Assembly (NCBI GenBank): GCA_963802355.1
Contig: CAWDIV010000019.1
Span: forward strand, 372,001-436,000
Source of the DNA: SG8-41 sp963802355
GTDB lineage: Bacteria; Pseudomonadota; Gammaproteobacteria; Burkholderiales; SG8-41
Reading direction: 5' to 3'
DNA length: 64,000 nucleotides
Of the stretch, positions 17,301-25,081 are shown one piece after another. Under the pieces are notes generated by a model, which worked only from the letters and a program-made list of their open reading frames with translations, made no database searches and had not been told where the DNA came from. Within the stretch, counting starts at the first letter, position 1, and every line of letters starts with the position of its first letter. Made by a program: the position numbers and the translations under genes.

Positions 17301-17389
17301 TAAATCAGTCCCGCGAAACCGGACAGGGTGAAGATCGCGAAGAAGAGCCCGAGCGCCCAACGGTCGGGGAGACGTACTGACGGAATCAA
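14387..17389 (-). CDS. Polytopic membrane protein fused to a spermidine synthase-like domain
   Basis: A 1000-aa fusion. Residues about 10-470 are many hydrophobic helices with an MFS-like duplicated layout (LYFTNSFGAGVGVLVAGF and later VYAANTLGAIVGVFLAAHI are equivalent glycine-rich helices). Residues about 540-740 form a spermidine synthase-like SAM-binding domain: VAVIGIGTGITTHTLL, VDTIEIESAMAEAARKF, DDAKTYFSTYNRRYDVIISE and PSNPWVSGVSSLFTIEFY. The last about 200 residues are a soluble, possibly helical-repeat tail. Such fusions are widespread and mostly uncharacterised; polyamine synthesis should not be assumed. There are no polyamine genes nearby. The ATG at 17389 begins just before the first helix. 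Confidence 0.85.
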   Translation of the reverse strand: MIPSVRLPDRWALGLFFAIFTLSGFAGLIYESIWSHYLKLFLGHAGYAQTLVLAIFMGGMAIGAWLAGRYSRNWRNLLAAYAATEAVIGVTALVFHEAFVAVTEAAFDHILPALGSPLSAAAAKWTLATVLILPQSVLLGMTFPLMSGGLIRRYPGTPGAALAMLYFTNSFGAGVGVLVAGFLMIERLGLPGTMQAAGALNLVVAAAVALLARVAAPESAPIPATPQPRRARRTLRLLLTIAALTGAASFIYEIAWIRMLTLVLGSATHSFELMLSAFILGLAFGGLWIRGRIDRIADPQRFLGIVQIVMGLAALATLPLYGKTFELMQLAMHAFTRTGTGYGLFHVASHGIALLVMFPAAFCAGMTLPLITYAMLKRGYGEPSIGAVYAANTLGAIVGVFLAAHIGLPLLGLKGTLVTGAAIDVGLGLVLLWTVLGRSRRLTIAVALAAAVFGTILAVVELDTHRMISGVFRHGQLFTPQDAKLIYYNDGRTASVSVVDFLGGRSIRTNGKSDGGVNLNGPPVSDETTMTLTAVLPLAIKPDARHVAVIGIGTGITTHTLLGNFDLEAVDTIEIESAMAEAARKFRPRNTAAFADPRSHIHIDDAKTYFSTYNRRYDVIISEPSNPWVSGVSSLFTIEFYRLARRHLASGGVLVQWLQLYETETALLASVIGALAQVFPDYVIYTPNDKDLLIVAGEPAVLARPLADVFTKPGLAKELKAVNVHTIGDLDVRRLGGRRALEPLFESYAVPYNSDYYPYLDLNAPRLRFLGREATELLTLNSAHAPIVALFDDAPPVRPATAGGGPDFQKAEEMRKARYAADFLLSAISPEPVNIPHALQKDLELVHLRLVRCQEPATYDSWLHALYQVGNATLPYLPPAEARALWQKLAWSRCSATLPPEQRRWLTVLKGVAERDAPMMAVAGEELLAQPTRGLESAASRRYLLAVAMAGYLAQGKHQQAHALWRRYERDVRNDKDSPLSIELRFLQAHALRGPGQKQQ

Positions 17390-17505
17390 GGGATAAGGAC
17401 TGATAAGTTTGCGGTGTGCAGTGGGCCGTTTTCAGCACCAAGTAACCAGCAGCAAGTAGCCCAAAAAACAGAAGCCAGTAACGAGTAAGTACCGAGTATC
17501 TAGTA

Positions 17506-17663
17506 GACCGAGCGTACGAGGGTGTCAGGAACCTTAGAGTTTAGGGTTCCTGACACCCTTACGATAGAGGATCGCAAGACATCGAGCCCGGCACCGACTA
17601 ACTTGAGAAGAATGTGTTTCTCCTCAACCTTGCGCGCGGTCGAATGACATCAGCCATTTTTGA
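17506..17663. repeat. Approximately 150-bp hairpin-tipped repeat, full copy A
   Basis: One end is the stem-loop GGGTGTCAGGAACC (17520-17533) with GGTTCCTGACACCC (17545-17558). It continues through ACGATAGAGGATCGCAAGA and GGCACCGACT to GCGCGCGGTCGAATGACATC. The whole element recurs reversed at 41491-41659 with only scattered differences. It lies in the 413-bp gap 17390-17802, which also holds short AGTAA/ACGAG-type repeats (17430-17505) and the LacI operator. REP-like or another non-autonomous mobile repeat is likely. Confidence 0.8.
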
Positions 17664-17738
17664 AAGAATCCTTGACTGCCAACTGTCAACTCCGATCCGG
17701 ACTGAGCGAGTGTACCAGCACGCTTCAGCTATGCCGGG

Positions 17739-17776
17739 TGAAAGCGCTTGCACGAGGTCGCCCTAGTTGCTAGGCT
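17739..17776 (+). promoter_or_regulatory. lacI-type gene promoter with its own operator
   Basis: TGAAAGCGCTTGCA (17739-17752) is identical to the site before xsc. TTGCAC (17748-17753) can serve as -35, with a weak TAGGCT -10 at 17771-17776 after 17 bases. The layout matches the xsc promoter and suggests autorepression of the regulator that starts at 17803. Confidence 0.65.
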
Positions 17777-17802
17777 CAGCGTAGCTACTCCATCGAGTTG
17801 CG

Positions 17803-18834
17803 GTGAAGCGAGGATCATCCGGGAAAAGTGCGAAGCTGTCCGACGTAGCTCGGCTGGCCCGGGTCTCGACGGCTACCGTGTCGCGGGCGTTGACCCTCCC
17901 GCACAAGGTAAAGCCCGCCACCGCCACCCGCATCAACCAGGCGGTGCAGACGCTGGGCTACGTTGCGCATGGCGCGGCGCGCGCCCTCGCTTCGCGCCGC
18001 ACCCGCACGGTCGGCGCCATCATTCCCACGCTCGACAATGCGATTTTCGCCAATACCGTCCATGCGCTGCAGAAGACGCTGGACGAAGCGGGATACATGC
18101 TGCTCCTCGCGAGCCACGAGTTCGACGCTCAGGTCGAAGTGCGCGTGACGCGGACGCTGGTCGAGCGCGGCGTGGACGGCCTGGTGCTGCTCGGCACCAC
18201 GCACCATCCGAGCCTGCTCGAGATGATAGCGACGCATCAGATTCCCTACGTGTTCACCTGGGCGCTCGATGAGAGCGGCCGCCACCCCTGTGTGGGCTTC
18301 GACAATCGCAGGGCGGGGGTCAGTATCGCCCGCCACCTGCTGGAACTGGGCCACCGCGAATTCGCGATGATCTCCGGCATCACCGCGGGGAACGAGCGTG
18401 CGCGGGAACGGCTGGAAGGCGTGCGCGACGCCCTCGCCGGGCGGGGGCTCACTCTGCCACCGCGGCGACTCGTCGAAAAGCCCTATACGCTTTCGGCAGG
18501 ACGCGAGGGTCTGCGGGAGTTGCTCGACGGGGAAATTCCCCCGACCGCGGTGATCTGCGGCAACGACGTGCTTGCGATCGGCGCGCTGGCGGAGTGCCAT
18601 GAGCGCCGGCTCCGGGTCCCGGAACAGATCTCGGTCACGGGTTTCGACGACATGGAGATAGCGGCGGTCGTTACGCCGGCGCTCACCACGATGCACTTTC
18701 CCACCGCTGAGCTGGGCGCCCTTGCTGCTCAGCACCTGCTCGCGCAGCTGGCGGGGCAGCCGGTGGCGCTGAGGACGGAGCTCCCCGTGGAGCTCGTGGT
18801 GCGTGCGTCTACCGCGCCGCCGCATAAGCAGTAA
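17803..18834 (+). CDS. LacI family transcriptional regulator
   Basis: 343 aa. The N-terminal helix-turn-helix and hinge helix are clear: KLSDVARLARVSTATVSRAL (residues about 11-30) then TRINQAVQTLGYVAHGAARAL (about 43-63). The periplasmic-binding-protein-like effector domain follows, with RTVGAIIPTLDNAIFANTVH, GHREFAMISG, AVICGNDVLAIGAL and SVTGFDDMEIAAVVTPALTT. The start is the GTG at 17803. Its promoter and the xsc promoter carry an identical LacI-type operator, so control of sulfonate desulfonation and of itself is proposed. Known LacI proteins mostly sense sugars, so the effector here is an open question. Confidence 0.93.
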   Translation: MKRGSSGKSAKLSDVARLARVSTATVSRALTLPHKVKPATATRINQAVQTLGYVAHGAARALASRRTRTVGAIIPTLDNAIFANTVHALQKTLDEAGYMLLLASHEFDAQVEVRVTRTLVERGVDGLVLLGTTHHPSLLEMIATHQIPYVFTWALDESGRHPCVGFDNRRAGVSIARHLLELGHREFAMISGITAGNERARERLEGVRDALAGRGLTLPPRRLVEKPYTLSAGREGLRELLDGEIPPTAVICGNDVLAIGALAECHERRLRVPEQISVTGFDDMEIAAVVTPALTTMHFPTAELGALAAQHLLAQLAGQPVALRTELPVELVVRASTAPPHKQ

Positions 18835-18837
18835 AAA

Positions 18838-18920
18838 AACTTCACCGCGAAGGACACGAAAACGCAAAGGAAGGCAAACAGTTGATCTACCTCGCGGTCT
18901 TGGCCGCCTTGGCGGTAAGG
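18838..18920. repeat. Intergenic CGCGAAGGACACG / TTGGCCGCCTTGGCGG repeat block
   Basis: Starts with ACCGCGAAGGACACGAAAACG and ends with CGGTCTTGGCCGCCTTGGCGG, the same family as at 1084, 37765 and 47801. Confidence 0.5.
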
Positions 18921-18943
18921 CTTTTGAACTCGGTTGCGTTACT

Positions 18944-19619
18944 GTGAGTGACGTGAAACGAAGCGGTAACACGGATGCGGAGCTGAGGCAGTACCTACGC
19001 CGCGCGGGCGCGGGAGTACGAGGGGATTTATGCCAAGCCCGAACGGCAGGTGGACCTGCGGCGGCTCGAGGGTTTGCTGCCGGACCTGCTGGCAGGACGG
19101 CGGGTACTGGAGCTCGCCTGCGGCACCGGCTACTGGACGCAATTCATCGCCCGGAAGGCGGAGAGCATCCTGGCGGTTGACGCCAGCCCCGAGACGCTGG
19201 AGCTCGCCGCCGGGAAGCCATTCCCGCCGGAACGCGTCGAACTGCGGGTGGCGGATGTGTACGACCTGCCGGCCGAGCTCGGGCTGTTCGACGGCGCGTT
19301 CGCCGGCTTCTGGTGGTCGCATGTGCCCGTTCGCGACCAGGCCCGGTTCTTGAAGTCGCTCGATCGGCGCTTGCTGCCGGGTTCCCGGGTGGCGCTACTC
19401 GACAATCGATACGTCGAAGGCAACAGCACGCCCATCTCGCACCGGGACGAGGACGGAAATACCTATCAGCGGCGGCTGCTGGGAGACGGCTCCGAGCACG
19501 TCGTGCTGAAGAATTTTCCAACGTGGCGGGAACTGAGTGCCGCCGTCGCGCCGTTCGGGGCCGATATGCAGCTCACGGAGCTTGAATACTATTGGGTCTT
19601 TTCTTACGACAAGGCGTGA
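18944..19619 (+). CDS. Class I SAM-dependent methyltransferase, N-terminus frameshifted
   Basis: Small methyltransferase of unknown substrate. The C-terminal 189 aa are open from the GTG at 19050 and show motif I, VLELACGTGYWTQFIA, then AVDASPETLELA and an acidic/aromatic FAGFWWSHVP. In the same frame upstream of 19050 the sequence still reads YAARAREYEGIYAKPERQVD, typical of such proteins, but has no start before a stop. The real start is probably GTG 18944 (SDVKRSGNTDAELRQ) in the next frame, joined by a single +1 shift near CAGTACCTACG at 18990-19000. Repaired length is 224 aa. Either a sequence error or a recent mutation. Confidence 0.75.
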
Positions 19620-19662
19620 CGACTGACGGCTGGGCCGAGAACTCCGTAGCAAGGCCACCACC

Positions 19663-20025
19663 TCAGCGCGCGGCGATCACCATGATTTCCACCAGGAGTC
19701 CGGGGCGCACCAGGTCGGTGCGGACACAGGCGCGCACCGGCGGATTCTCGCGATCTACCCATGCGTTCCACGCCGCATTGTGGGTCTCGAAGAGCCGCAT
19801 GTCGGACAACCATACCTGTGCGGAGAGCAGCTTCGACTTGTCGGTGCCGGCCATCGCGAGCAGCACGTCGATCCGTTCGAGCACCTGCCGGGTCTGCGAA
19901 GTGATGTCGCCGCCAGGATCGGGCGTCACGCCCTGAAGGTAGACGGTGTCGCCGTGCACAACGGCACCGGCGATGTGCGGCAGATGGTTTGGTCGCTCGA
20001 CGATTCCGTGTCGACTGATTTTCAT
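19663..20025 (-). CDS. RidA/YjgF family protein
   Basis: About 120 aa, the size of Rid proteins, which hydrolyse reactive enamine/imine intermediates released by PLP enzymes. The start is ATG at 20023-20025 with AAGGA upstream; a longer frame begins at a TTG. Visible family features are AGAVVHGDTVYLQGVTP, TRQVLERIDVLLAMAGT, a WVDRENPPVRACV segment keeping the conserved Arg that binds carboxylates, and LLVEIMVIA with the conserved Glu. It stands alone between the methyltransferase (converging) and the kinase gene. Confidence 0.9.
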   Translation of the reverse strand: MKISRHGIVERPNHLPHIAGAVVHGDTVYLQGVTPDPGGDITSQTRQVLERIDVLLAMAGTDKSKLLSAQVWLSDMRLFETHNAAWNAWVDRENPPVRACVRTDLVRPGLLVEIMVIAAR

Positions 20026-20157
20026 AAAAGGGTTTCCTTTCTGCAATTGATACGTTACGCCGGGCAGGATCGCGGAGCAATGGAACCGTCACGCGTCATT
20101 CGTCGCGCCTTTCAACCGCCGTGAGTCAGCTGTCACCCGTCAGTCGTCAGCCGTCAC

Positions 20158-21039
20158 TCAAGTCATCGCGAGCAATTGGTCGATCATGCGTTCCGCCTGC
20201 GCGCCGTAGCCGCCGCCGAACAGATTCAGGTGATTGAGCACGTGGTAAAGGTTGTAGAGATCTTTGCGGCGCGCGTAACCGGCATCGAGCGGGAATTCTT
20301 CCCGATAGCCTGAATAGAATTCAGCGGTGAAACCTCCAAACAACTCGGTCATGGCGATATCGGCTTCGCGGTCGCCGTAGTAGACCGCGGGATCGTAGAT
20401 CACCGGCGCGCCGTCCGTAAGGAAGCCGGCATTGCCACCCCAGAGGTCGCCGTGCAGCAGTGAAGGGACCGGCGCATAGCCTGCGAAGAACGCCGGGAGC
20501 TTCTCCATCAGCCGTTCGCCCCGCTGTTGCAGCCGGCCGCGGTGGCCGTTTTTTGCGGCGAGGGCGAGCTGATAGCCCAGGCGGTTCTCGCGCCAGAAGT
20601 CGACCCAGTTCGAATGGAGTGTATTCACTTGCGGCGTGGCGCCTATCGTGTTGTCCCGGGTCCACCCGAAGCGCTCATTTGTGACTTTATGCAGGAGCGC
20701 AAGCCGGCTTCCAAGCTCCCGCATGCTCCTGTTGCTCGCGCGACGTAATTCGAGATACTCGAGGACCAGCCAGCTCACTTCCTCTTTGCCGCCGGAACAC
20801 ACCGGTTGCGGCACGCGCACCGTATTGGAACGGGCGATCTCGGCGAGCCCGGCAGCCTCCGCTTCGAACATCGGCAGGCGCTCCGGCGCGTTCACCTTGA
20901 CGAAACAGGGGCGCCCGTTGCCCTGGATGCGGTAAGCCGTGTTGATGCAGCCGCCGCCCACGGTCTCAGCGGATTCAACCGCAAACGGCGCGCCGATGGC
21001 GTCGCTGATTCCGCGTGCGATGTCCTTCCATGGAGGCAT
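20158..21039 (-). CDS. Fructosamine kinase family protein
   Basis: Predicted to phosphorylate ketosamines (glycated amines) so that they fall off proteins; bacterial members act on ribulosamine or fructosamine adducts. 293 aa from the ATG at 21037-21039. The upstream extension of the frame encodes only the dispersed repeat (LCLSVFICV) and should not be included. Key motifs are the glycine-rich loop VGGGCINTAYRI, FVKVN (ATP Lys), LLHGDLWGGNAGF (catalytic Asp and metal Asn) and YDPAVYYGDREADIAM. Confidence 0.92.
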   Translation of the reverse strand: MPPWKDIARGISDAIGAPFAVESAETVGGGCINTAYRIQGNGRPCFVKVNAPERLPMFEAEAAGLAEIARSNTVRVPQPVCSGGKEEVSWLVLEYLELRRASNRSMRELGSRLALLHKVTNERFGWTRDNTIGATPQVNTLHSNWVDFWRENRLGYQLALAAKNGHRGRLQQRGERLMEKLPAFFAGYAPVPSLLHGDLWGGNAGFLTDGAPVIYDPAVYYGDREADIAMTELFGGFTAEFYSGYREEFPLDAGYARRKDLYNLYHVLNHLNLFGGGYGAQAERMIDQLLAMT

Positions 21040-21057
21040 GCGAAAACCGAAGGGAGC

Positions 21058-21318
21058 CACAACACAGATAAACACAGATAAACACAGATAGTTCTGTCTC
21101 GGCAAATCGATACGCAAGTTCATCTAACCGCGGAAGGCCGCCGAGAACTTGAAAGGCAATAAGAACGAGCAACTACCCAACGAAAGAGGACCGCCTAACG
21201 GAATCTCTACCGGGTGTTTCCAGTCATTGAATCTGAATTCGTCGGCGGCCATCGGCGGCCATCGGCGGTTGCAATGAACTGATGCTATCCGTGTTTATCT
21301 GTGTGTATCTGTGGCTGA
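21058..21318. repeat. Inverted pair of ACAGATAAAC arrays
   Basis: Left array of ACAGATAAAC units at 21062-21090; right array in opposite orientation, GTGTTTATCTGTGTGTATCT, at 21291-21310. The 200 bases between contain CGGCGGCCATCGG direct repeats (21241-21269) and no gene. Together they fill the gap before argH. Confidence 0.75.
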
Positions 21319-21331
21319 CATCGTCTTGGCC

Positions 21332-22726
21332 CTAGCCGAGCGACTTGCGCGCTTTCGCGATGGCCGTCTTCACCCGCGCCGGCGCCGTGCCGCCGATATG
21401 GCTGCGGCTCTTCAGCGAGCCTTCCAGCGTAAGCGACGCAAACACGTCCTTGCCTATCGCTGAAGAAAAGCGCTGCAGCTCCGGGAGCTTGAGCTCCGCC
21501 AGCTCGCAGCCGCGCGTTTCGGCGAAGCGCACCGCCTGGGCGACCGCCTCGTACGCGTCCCGAAAAGGCATTCCCTTCCTGACCAGATAGTCGGCAAGAT
21601 CGGTGGCGGTCGGGTGGCCCTGCCGGGCGGCAGCCTCCATCGTCTCCCGATTGACCTTCACGCCGCCGAGCATCTCCTTGAACACTCCCAGACTCGCCAT
21701 CAGCGTGTCCACCGTGTCGAACAACGGCTCCTTGTCTTCCTGGTTATCCCGGTTATAGGCGAGCGGCTGCGCCTTCATGAGCGTGAGCAGCGCGACGAGA
21801 TGCCCGTTCACCCTGCCGGTCTTGCCCCGGATCAGTTCCGCCACGTCAGGATTTTTCTTTTGCGGCATGATCGAGGAGCCGGTGCAGAAGCGGTCCGACA
21901 GCTCGATGAATCCGAAGCGGGGATTCATCCAGATGATGATTTCCTCGCAGAAGCGGGAAAGATGCGTCATCGCGAGCGCCGCGTGAGCGCAAAACTCTAT
22001 AGCGAAGTCGCGATCGGAGACCGCGTCTATCGAGTTCTCGCACACGCCGTCGAAGCCGAGCTCCTTGGCCACCATCAGACGGTCGATCGGGAACGAAGTA
22101 CCGGCCAGTGCCGCGGCTCCCAGCGGGAGCCGGTTGAGCCTCCGGCGGCAGTCGGCGAACCGCTGCGCGTCGCGCGCGAGCATCTCGAAGTACGCCATCA
22201 GGTGATGGCCGAGCGACACCGGTTGCGCCGGCTGCAGGTGCGTGTAACCCGGCATCACGGTTTCGGCGTGCTCGTCCGCAAGGTCGAGCAGCTGCCGCTG
22301 CAAGGCCTTGGTGAGCGCCTGCACGTGATCGATGGCGGCGCGCAAGTAGAGCCGCACGTCGGTCGCGACCTGGTCGTTGCGCGAGCGCCCGGTGTGCAGC
22401 CGCTTGCCCGGCTCGCCTACGAGCTCGGTCAGGCGCCGCTCGATGTTGAAATGGACGTCCTCGGCTTCGAGTGACCAGGGAAAAGTCCCGGCGCGGACTT
22501 CGTCGCGGATTTGCTCGAGACCTTTCTCGATCGCCGTCAGGTCGCCCTTGGAGATGATGCCCGTCGCCTGCAGCATGCGCGCATGCGCGCCGGAGGCCTC
22601 GATGTCGAACTCGGCGAGCCGCTGGTCGAAAGCGACCGAGGCGGTGAAGCGCTGCACCAGATCGGACACCGGTTCACCGAATCGTCCCGACCATGGCTGG
22701 GTCTTGCTGTTATCGTTGGCGCTCAT
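21332..22726 (-). CDS. argH: Argininosuccinate lyase
   Basis: Splits argininosuccinate into arginine and fumarate, the last step of arginine synthesis. 464 aa, standard length. The fumarase/aspartase superfamily signature GSSIMPQKKNPD is present, with TGRSRNDQVATDVRLYLR and MPGYTHLQPAQPVSLGHH holding the conserved Arg/Asn and catalytic His regions. It is divergent from algZ by 169 bp. argH next to algZ-algR is a conserved order in Pseudomonas and many betaproteobacteria. Confidence 0.97.
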   Translation of the reverse strand: MSANDNSKTQPWSGRFGEPVSDLVQRFTASVAFDQRLAEFDIEASGAHARMLQATGIISKGDLTAIEKGLEQIRDEVRAGTFPWSLEAEDVHFNIERRLTELVGEPGKRLHTGRSRNDQVATDVRLYLRAAIDHVQALTKALQRQLLDLADEHAETVMPGYTHLQPAQPVSLGHHLMAYFEMLARDAQRFADCRRRLNRLPLGAAALAGTSFPIDRLMVAKELGFDGVCENSIDAVSDRDFAIEFCAHAALAMTHLSRFCEEIIIWMNPRFGFIELSDRFCTGSSIMPQKKNPDVAELIRGKTGRVNGHLVALLTLMKAQPLAYNRDNQEDKEPLFDTVDTLMASLGVFKEMLGGVKVNRETMEAAARQGHPTATDLADYLVRKGMPFRDAYEAVAQAVRFAETRGCELAELKLPELQRFSSAIGKDVFASLTLEGSLKSRSHIGGTAPARVKTAIAKARKSLG

Positions 22727-22794
22727 GCAGGCCTGCTAGAATTTACAAAGCGGTATGGAGCGCCGGGCAGCGTTAGGGAGGATACGTGTTTGCG

Positions 22795-22880
22795 GTCGGC
22801 TATCAGCTATTAGCAATCAGCGTTCAGCCAGGGCCACATTCCGTTTCAAGCTGTCTGCTGATGGCTGACGGCTGAGCGCC
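22795..22880. repeat. Heptamer-like repeats in the argH/algZ gap
   Basis: GGCTATCAGCTATTAGCAAT then CAGCGTTCAGCC and later GCTGATGGCTGACGGCTGAG form imprecise repeats of a 7-9 base unit around CAG/CTG. Similar arrays occur in other gaps of the window. Confidence 0.5.
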
Positions 22881-22895
22881 GCAGGCGAAGACTAC

Positions 22896-23921
22896 ATGGC
22901 ACGAAGTATAAATCAAAACGCCTACTCCAGCGCCCTGCCCAATTTCCGCAATCTCGGCGTGCTGCTGCGCATCCTGCTCGTCGTGAACGTCGTCGCGCTC
23001 GCGGCGGCGATAATCAAGACCACCGAGCTGAACGCGATGTGGCGGGAATTGCTCGAGATCTGCGCTCTGGTCCAGCCGCTGCTGATCCTGAGCCTGCTCA
23101 CGCTGGTGGTCGTGAACGACTGGCTGCGGCGCCTGCCGGACCAGGTCGGTATCGTCGCGGTGATCGTCATCGAGATCGCGGTTACGGCCCTGCTCTATCA
23201 CCTGGGGCGCCCTCTGCTCGCCGCGGAGCCTGCGTCGCTCACGCGCTACATGCTGCTGGTGCTGCTGGTTACCGCGGTCTTGCTCAAGTACTTCCAGCTG
23301 CGCAACAGCGAGCTTTCGCCCGCGCTCCTGGAAGCGCGGCTGCAGGCGCTGCAGGCGCGCATCCGCCCTCATTTTCTGTTCAACAGCATCAACGCCGTCC
23401 TCTCCGTCATCCGGCAGAATCCGAAGCGGGCGGAGGAGGTGCTGGAGGACATGGCCGATCTCTTCCGGGTGCTGATGGCCGATAACCGGGAACTGACCCC
23501 GCTCGCGCGAGAGGTCGAGTTGTGCCGGCAGTACCTCGACCTCGAGCAACTACGGCTCGGCGACCGGCTGCGGATCGAGTGGCGGATCGAGCGCATGCCG
23601 CGCAATGCGCTGGTTCCGCCGCTGGTGCTGCAGCCGCTGCTGGAAAACGCCGTGTATCACGGCATCGAGCCGCGCGTTGAACCCGGCGTCATCGGCATTC
23701 ACATCTACGCGGTGGGCGAGCAGGTGCACGCGGTGCTGCGCAATCCGTACTCGGTACCGAGCGAGCGCCATTCCGGCAACAGGATGGCGCTCGCCAACAT
23801 CCGCGAGCGCCTGCAGCTGCATTTTGACGCTGAAGCCACTCTGAAGACGAGACTGACGGGCGAGACGTACGAGGTGCATATCGTGATGCCGTATCTGAAG
23901 GGCGAGCTCACTGACGAGTGA
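22896..23921 (+). CDS. algZ: AlgZ/FimS-type (LytS family) sensor histidine kinase
   Basis: Membrane sensor of an AlgZ/AlgR-type two-component pair. 341 aa. Four hydrophobic segments occupy about residues 20-140, followed by a His_kinase domain whose phosphoacceptor is in RIRPHFLFNSINAVLS (about residue 163). The N-box is VLQPLLENAVYHGIEP, and a shortened ATPase region ends with GNRMALANIRERL. In Pseudomonas the pair controls twitching motility and alginate; that function need not carry over. The symbol is by homology and by the conserved argH-algZ-algR order. The ATG at 22896 has only a weak ribosome site. Confidence 0.88.
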   Translation: MARSINQNAYSSALPNFRNLGVLLRILLVVNVVALAAAIIKTTELNAMWRELLEICALVQPLLILSLLTLVVVNDWLRRLPDQVGIVAVIVIEIAVTALLYHLGRPLLAAEPASLTRYMLLVLLVTAVLLKYFQLRNSELSPALLEARLQALQARIRPHFLFNSINAVLSVIRQNPKRAEEVLEDMADLFRVLMADNRELTPLAREVELCRQYLDLEQLRLGDRLRIEWRIERMPRNALVPPLVLQPLLENAVYHGIEPRVEPGVIGIHIYAVGEQVHAVLRNPYSVPSERHSGNRMALANIRERLQLHFDAEATLKTRLTGETYEVHIVMPYLKGELTDE

Positions 23922-24113
23922 CGAGTGATAGGCGACGGGTGACAGGCGCCGCAATCATCGAGAGCGTGGCCCCGTCACCTCTCGCTCGTAACTAGAAGCG
24001 ATCGCAAAACCCCATTTCGAGCGACAGATAAACACAGATGAACACAGATGAAGAAGCGAAGGCCAAATGATCCTGAATTTATCACGTGTGTATCTGTGTC
24101 GTTTCTGTGGCTC
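23908..24113. repeat. Mixed repeats between algZ and algR
   Basis: GACGAGTGACGAGTGATAGG (23914-23933) is a heptamer-type array. An ACAGATAAACACAGATGAAC array follows at 24024-24051 and its inverted partner CGTGTGTATCTGTGTCG at 24085-24101. They fill the 226-bp gap that splits the kinase from its response regulator. Confidence 0.75.
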
Positions 24114-24147
24114 CATCGTGCCTTTCGTTTTTGAATAAGTATAACTA

Positions 24148-24912
24148 ATGACTGAGCAGCAGCCGCTGCGGGTGTTGATCGTGGACGACGAAGCGCCGGC
24201 GCGCTCGCGCATGCGGGACCTGCTCGCAGACTGCGCGCAGGAAATTCCTCTCGTGGTGACGGGTGAGGCGGCGGGCGGGCGGGCGGCGCTGGAGATGCTG
24301 GCAGCGGCATCCGCCGACGTGGTCCTGCTCGACATACGCATGCCGGAGATGGATGGTATCGAGTTGGCGCAGCATCTGCAGAAGCTGGAGCCCCCGCCGG
24401 GCGTGATCTTCGCGACCGCATACGATGCCTACGCGATCCGCGCTTTCGAGCTGCACGCGATCGACTATCTGGTCAAGCCAATCCGGGCGGGACGTCTCAA
24501 GGAAGCGCTCGCGCGGGCGCGTGCGGCGCAGCCGCCGCCGGTCGACGCGCTGCGCACGTTACAGCGGGCGCCGCGCTCGTTCCTGAGCGCGCAGGAGCGC
24601 GGCAAGGTGCACTTGATACCGGTGGGCGAGGTGATCTATCTCAAGGCGGAACTCAAGTACGTGACGGTCAAGACGGCCGCCCGGGAGTACCTGATCGAGG
24701 AATCGCTTACCCGGCTCGAGCAGGAATACGAAAAAAGCTTCGTCCGCGTGCATCGCAACTGCCTCGTAGCGCGCGCGGCAGTGCGCGGATTCGAGCGCGG
24801 CCCCGGAGAAGGCGGCGAAATTCAATGGCTGGTGCTGTTGATCGGCGTCGAGGAAAGGCTCGCGGTGAGCCGGCGCCAGCAGTATATCGTCCGCGAATTC
24901 GGCAAAAGCTGA
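24148..24912 (+). CDS. algR: AlgR-type response regulator with LytTR DNA-binding domain
   Basis: 254 aa. The receiver domain (residues about 5-125) has the acidic pair VDDEAPARSRM, the phosphorylated Asp in VVLLDIRMPEMDGIE, the Thr in FATAYDAYAIRAF and the Lys in IDYLVKPI. A LytTR domain follows (about 150-250): VIYLKAELKYVTVKT, LIEESLTRLEQEY and FVRVHRNCLVAR. Partner of the upstream AlgZ-like kinase. A 226-bp repeat-filled gap separates the two, which is wider than in usual operons. TATAAC lies only four bases before the ATG, so a leaderless transcript is possible. Confidence 0.92.
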   Translation: MTEQQPLRVLIVDDEAPARSRMRDLLADCAQEIPLVVTGEAAGGRAALEMLAAASADVVLLDIRMPEMDGIELAQHLQKLEPPPGVIFATAYDAYAIRAFELHAIDYLVKPIRAGRLKEALARARAAQPPPVDALRTLQRAPRSFLSAQERGKVHLIPVGEVIYLKAELKYVTVKTAAREYLIEESLTRLEQEYEKSFVRVHRNCLVARAAVRGFERGPGEGGEIQWLVLLIGVEERLAVSRRQQYIVREFGKS

Positions 24913-24936
24913 CGCTTTTTCCGAAAGTTGTCCAAG

Positions 24937-25031
24937 CCACAGATAAACACAGATGAACACAGATAAAGCAATTCATGCACGGGCTTTTGCCTTGAGTAAT
25001 TTCCGTGTTTATCTGTGTGTATCTGTGGCTA
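24937..25031. repeat. Inverted pair of ACAGATAAACACAGAT arrays
   Basis: GCCACAGATAAACACAGATG at 24936-24955 and the reverse-oriented TTTATCTGTGTGTATCTGTG at 25008-25027 are separated by about 45 bases, so the whole can fold as a long hairpin. It lies between algR and the acyl-CoA synthetase beta gene. Confidence 0.8.
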
Positions 25032-25081
25032 AGTCCCGCTTTTGTTTTTGGGATTGGTTCGAATAACCGAAAGCTTTCTGA

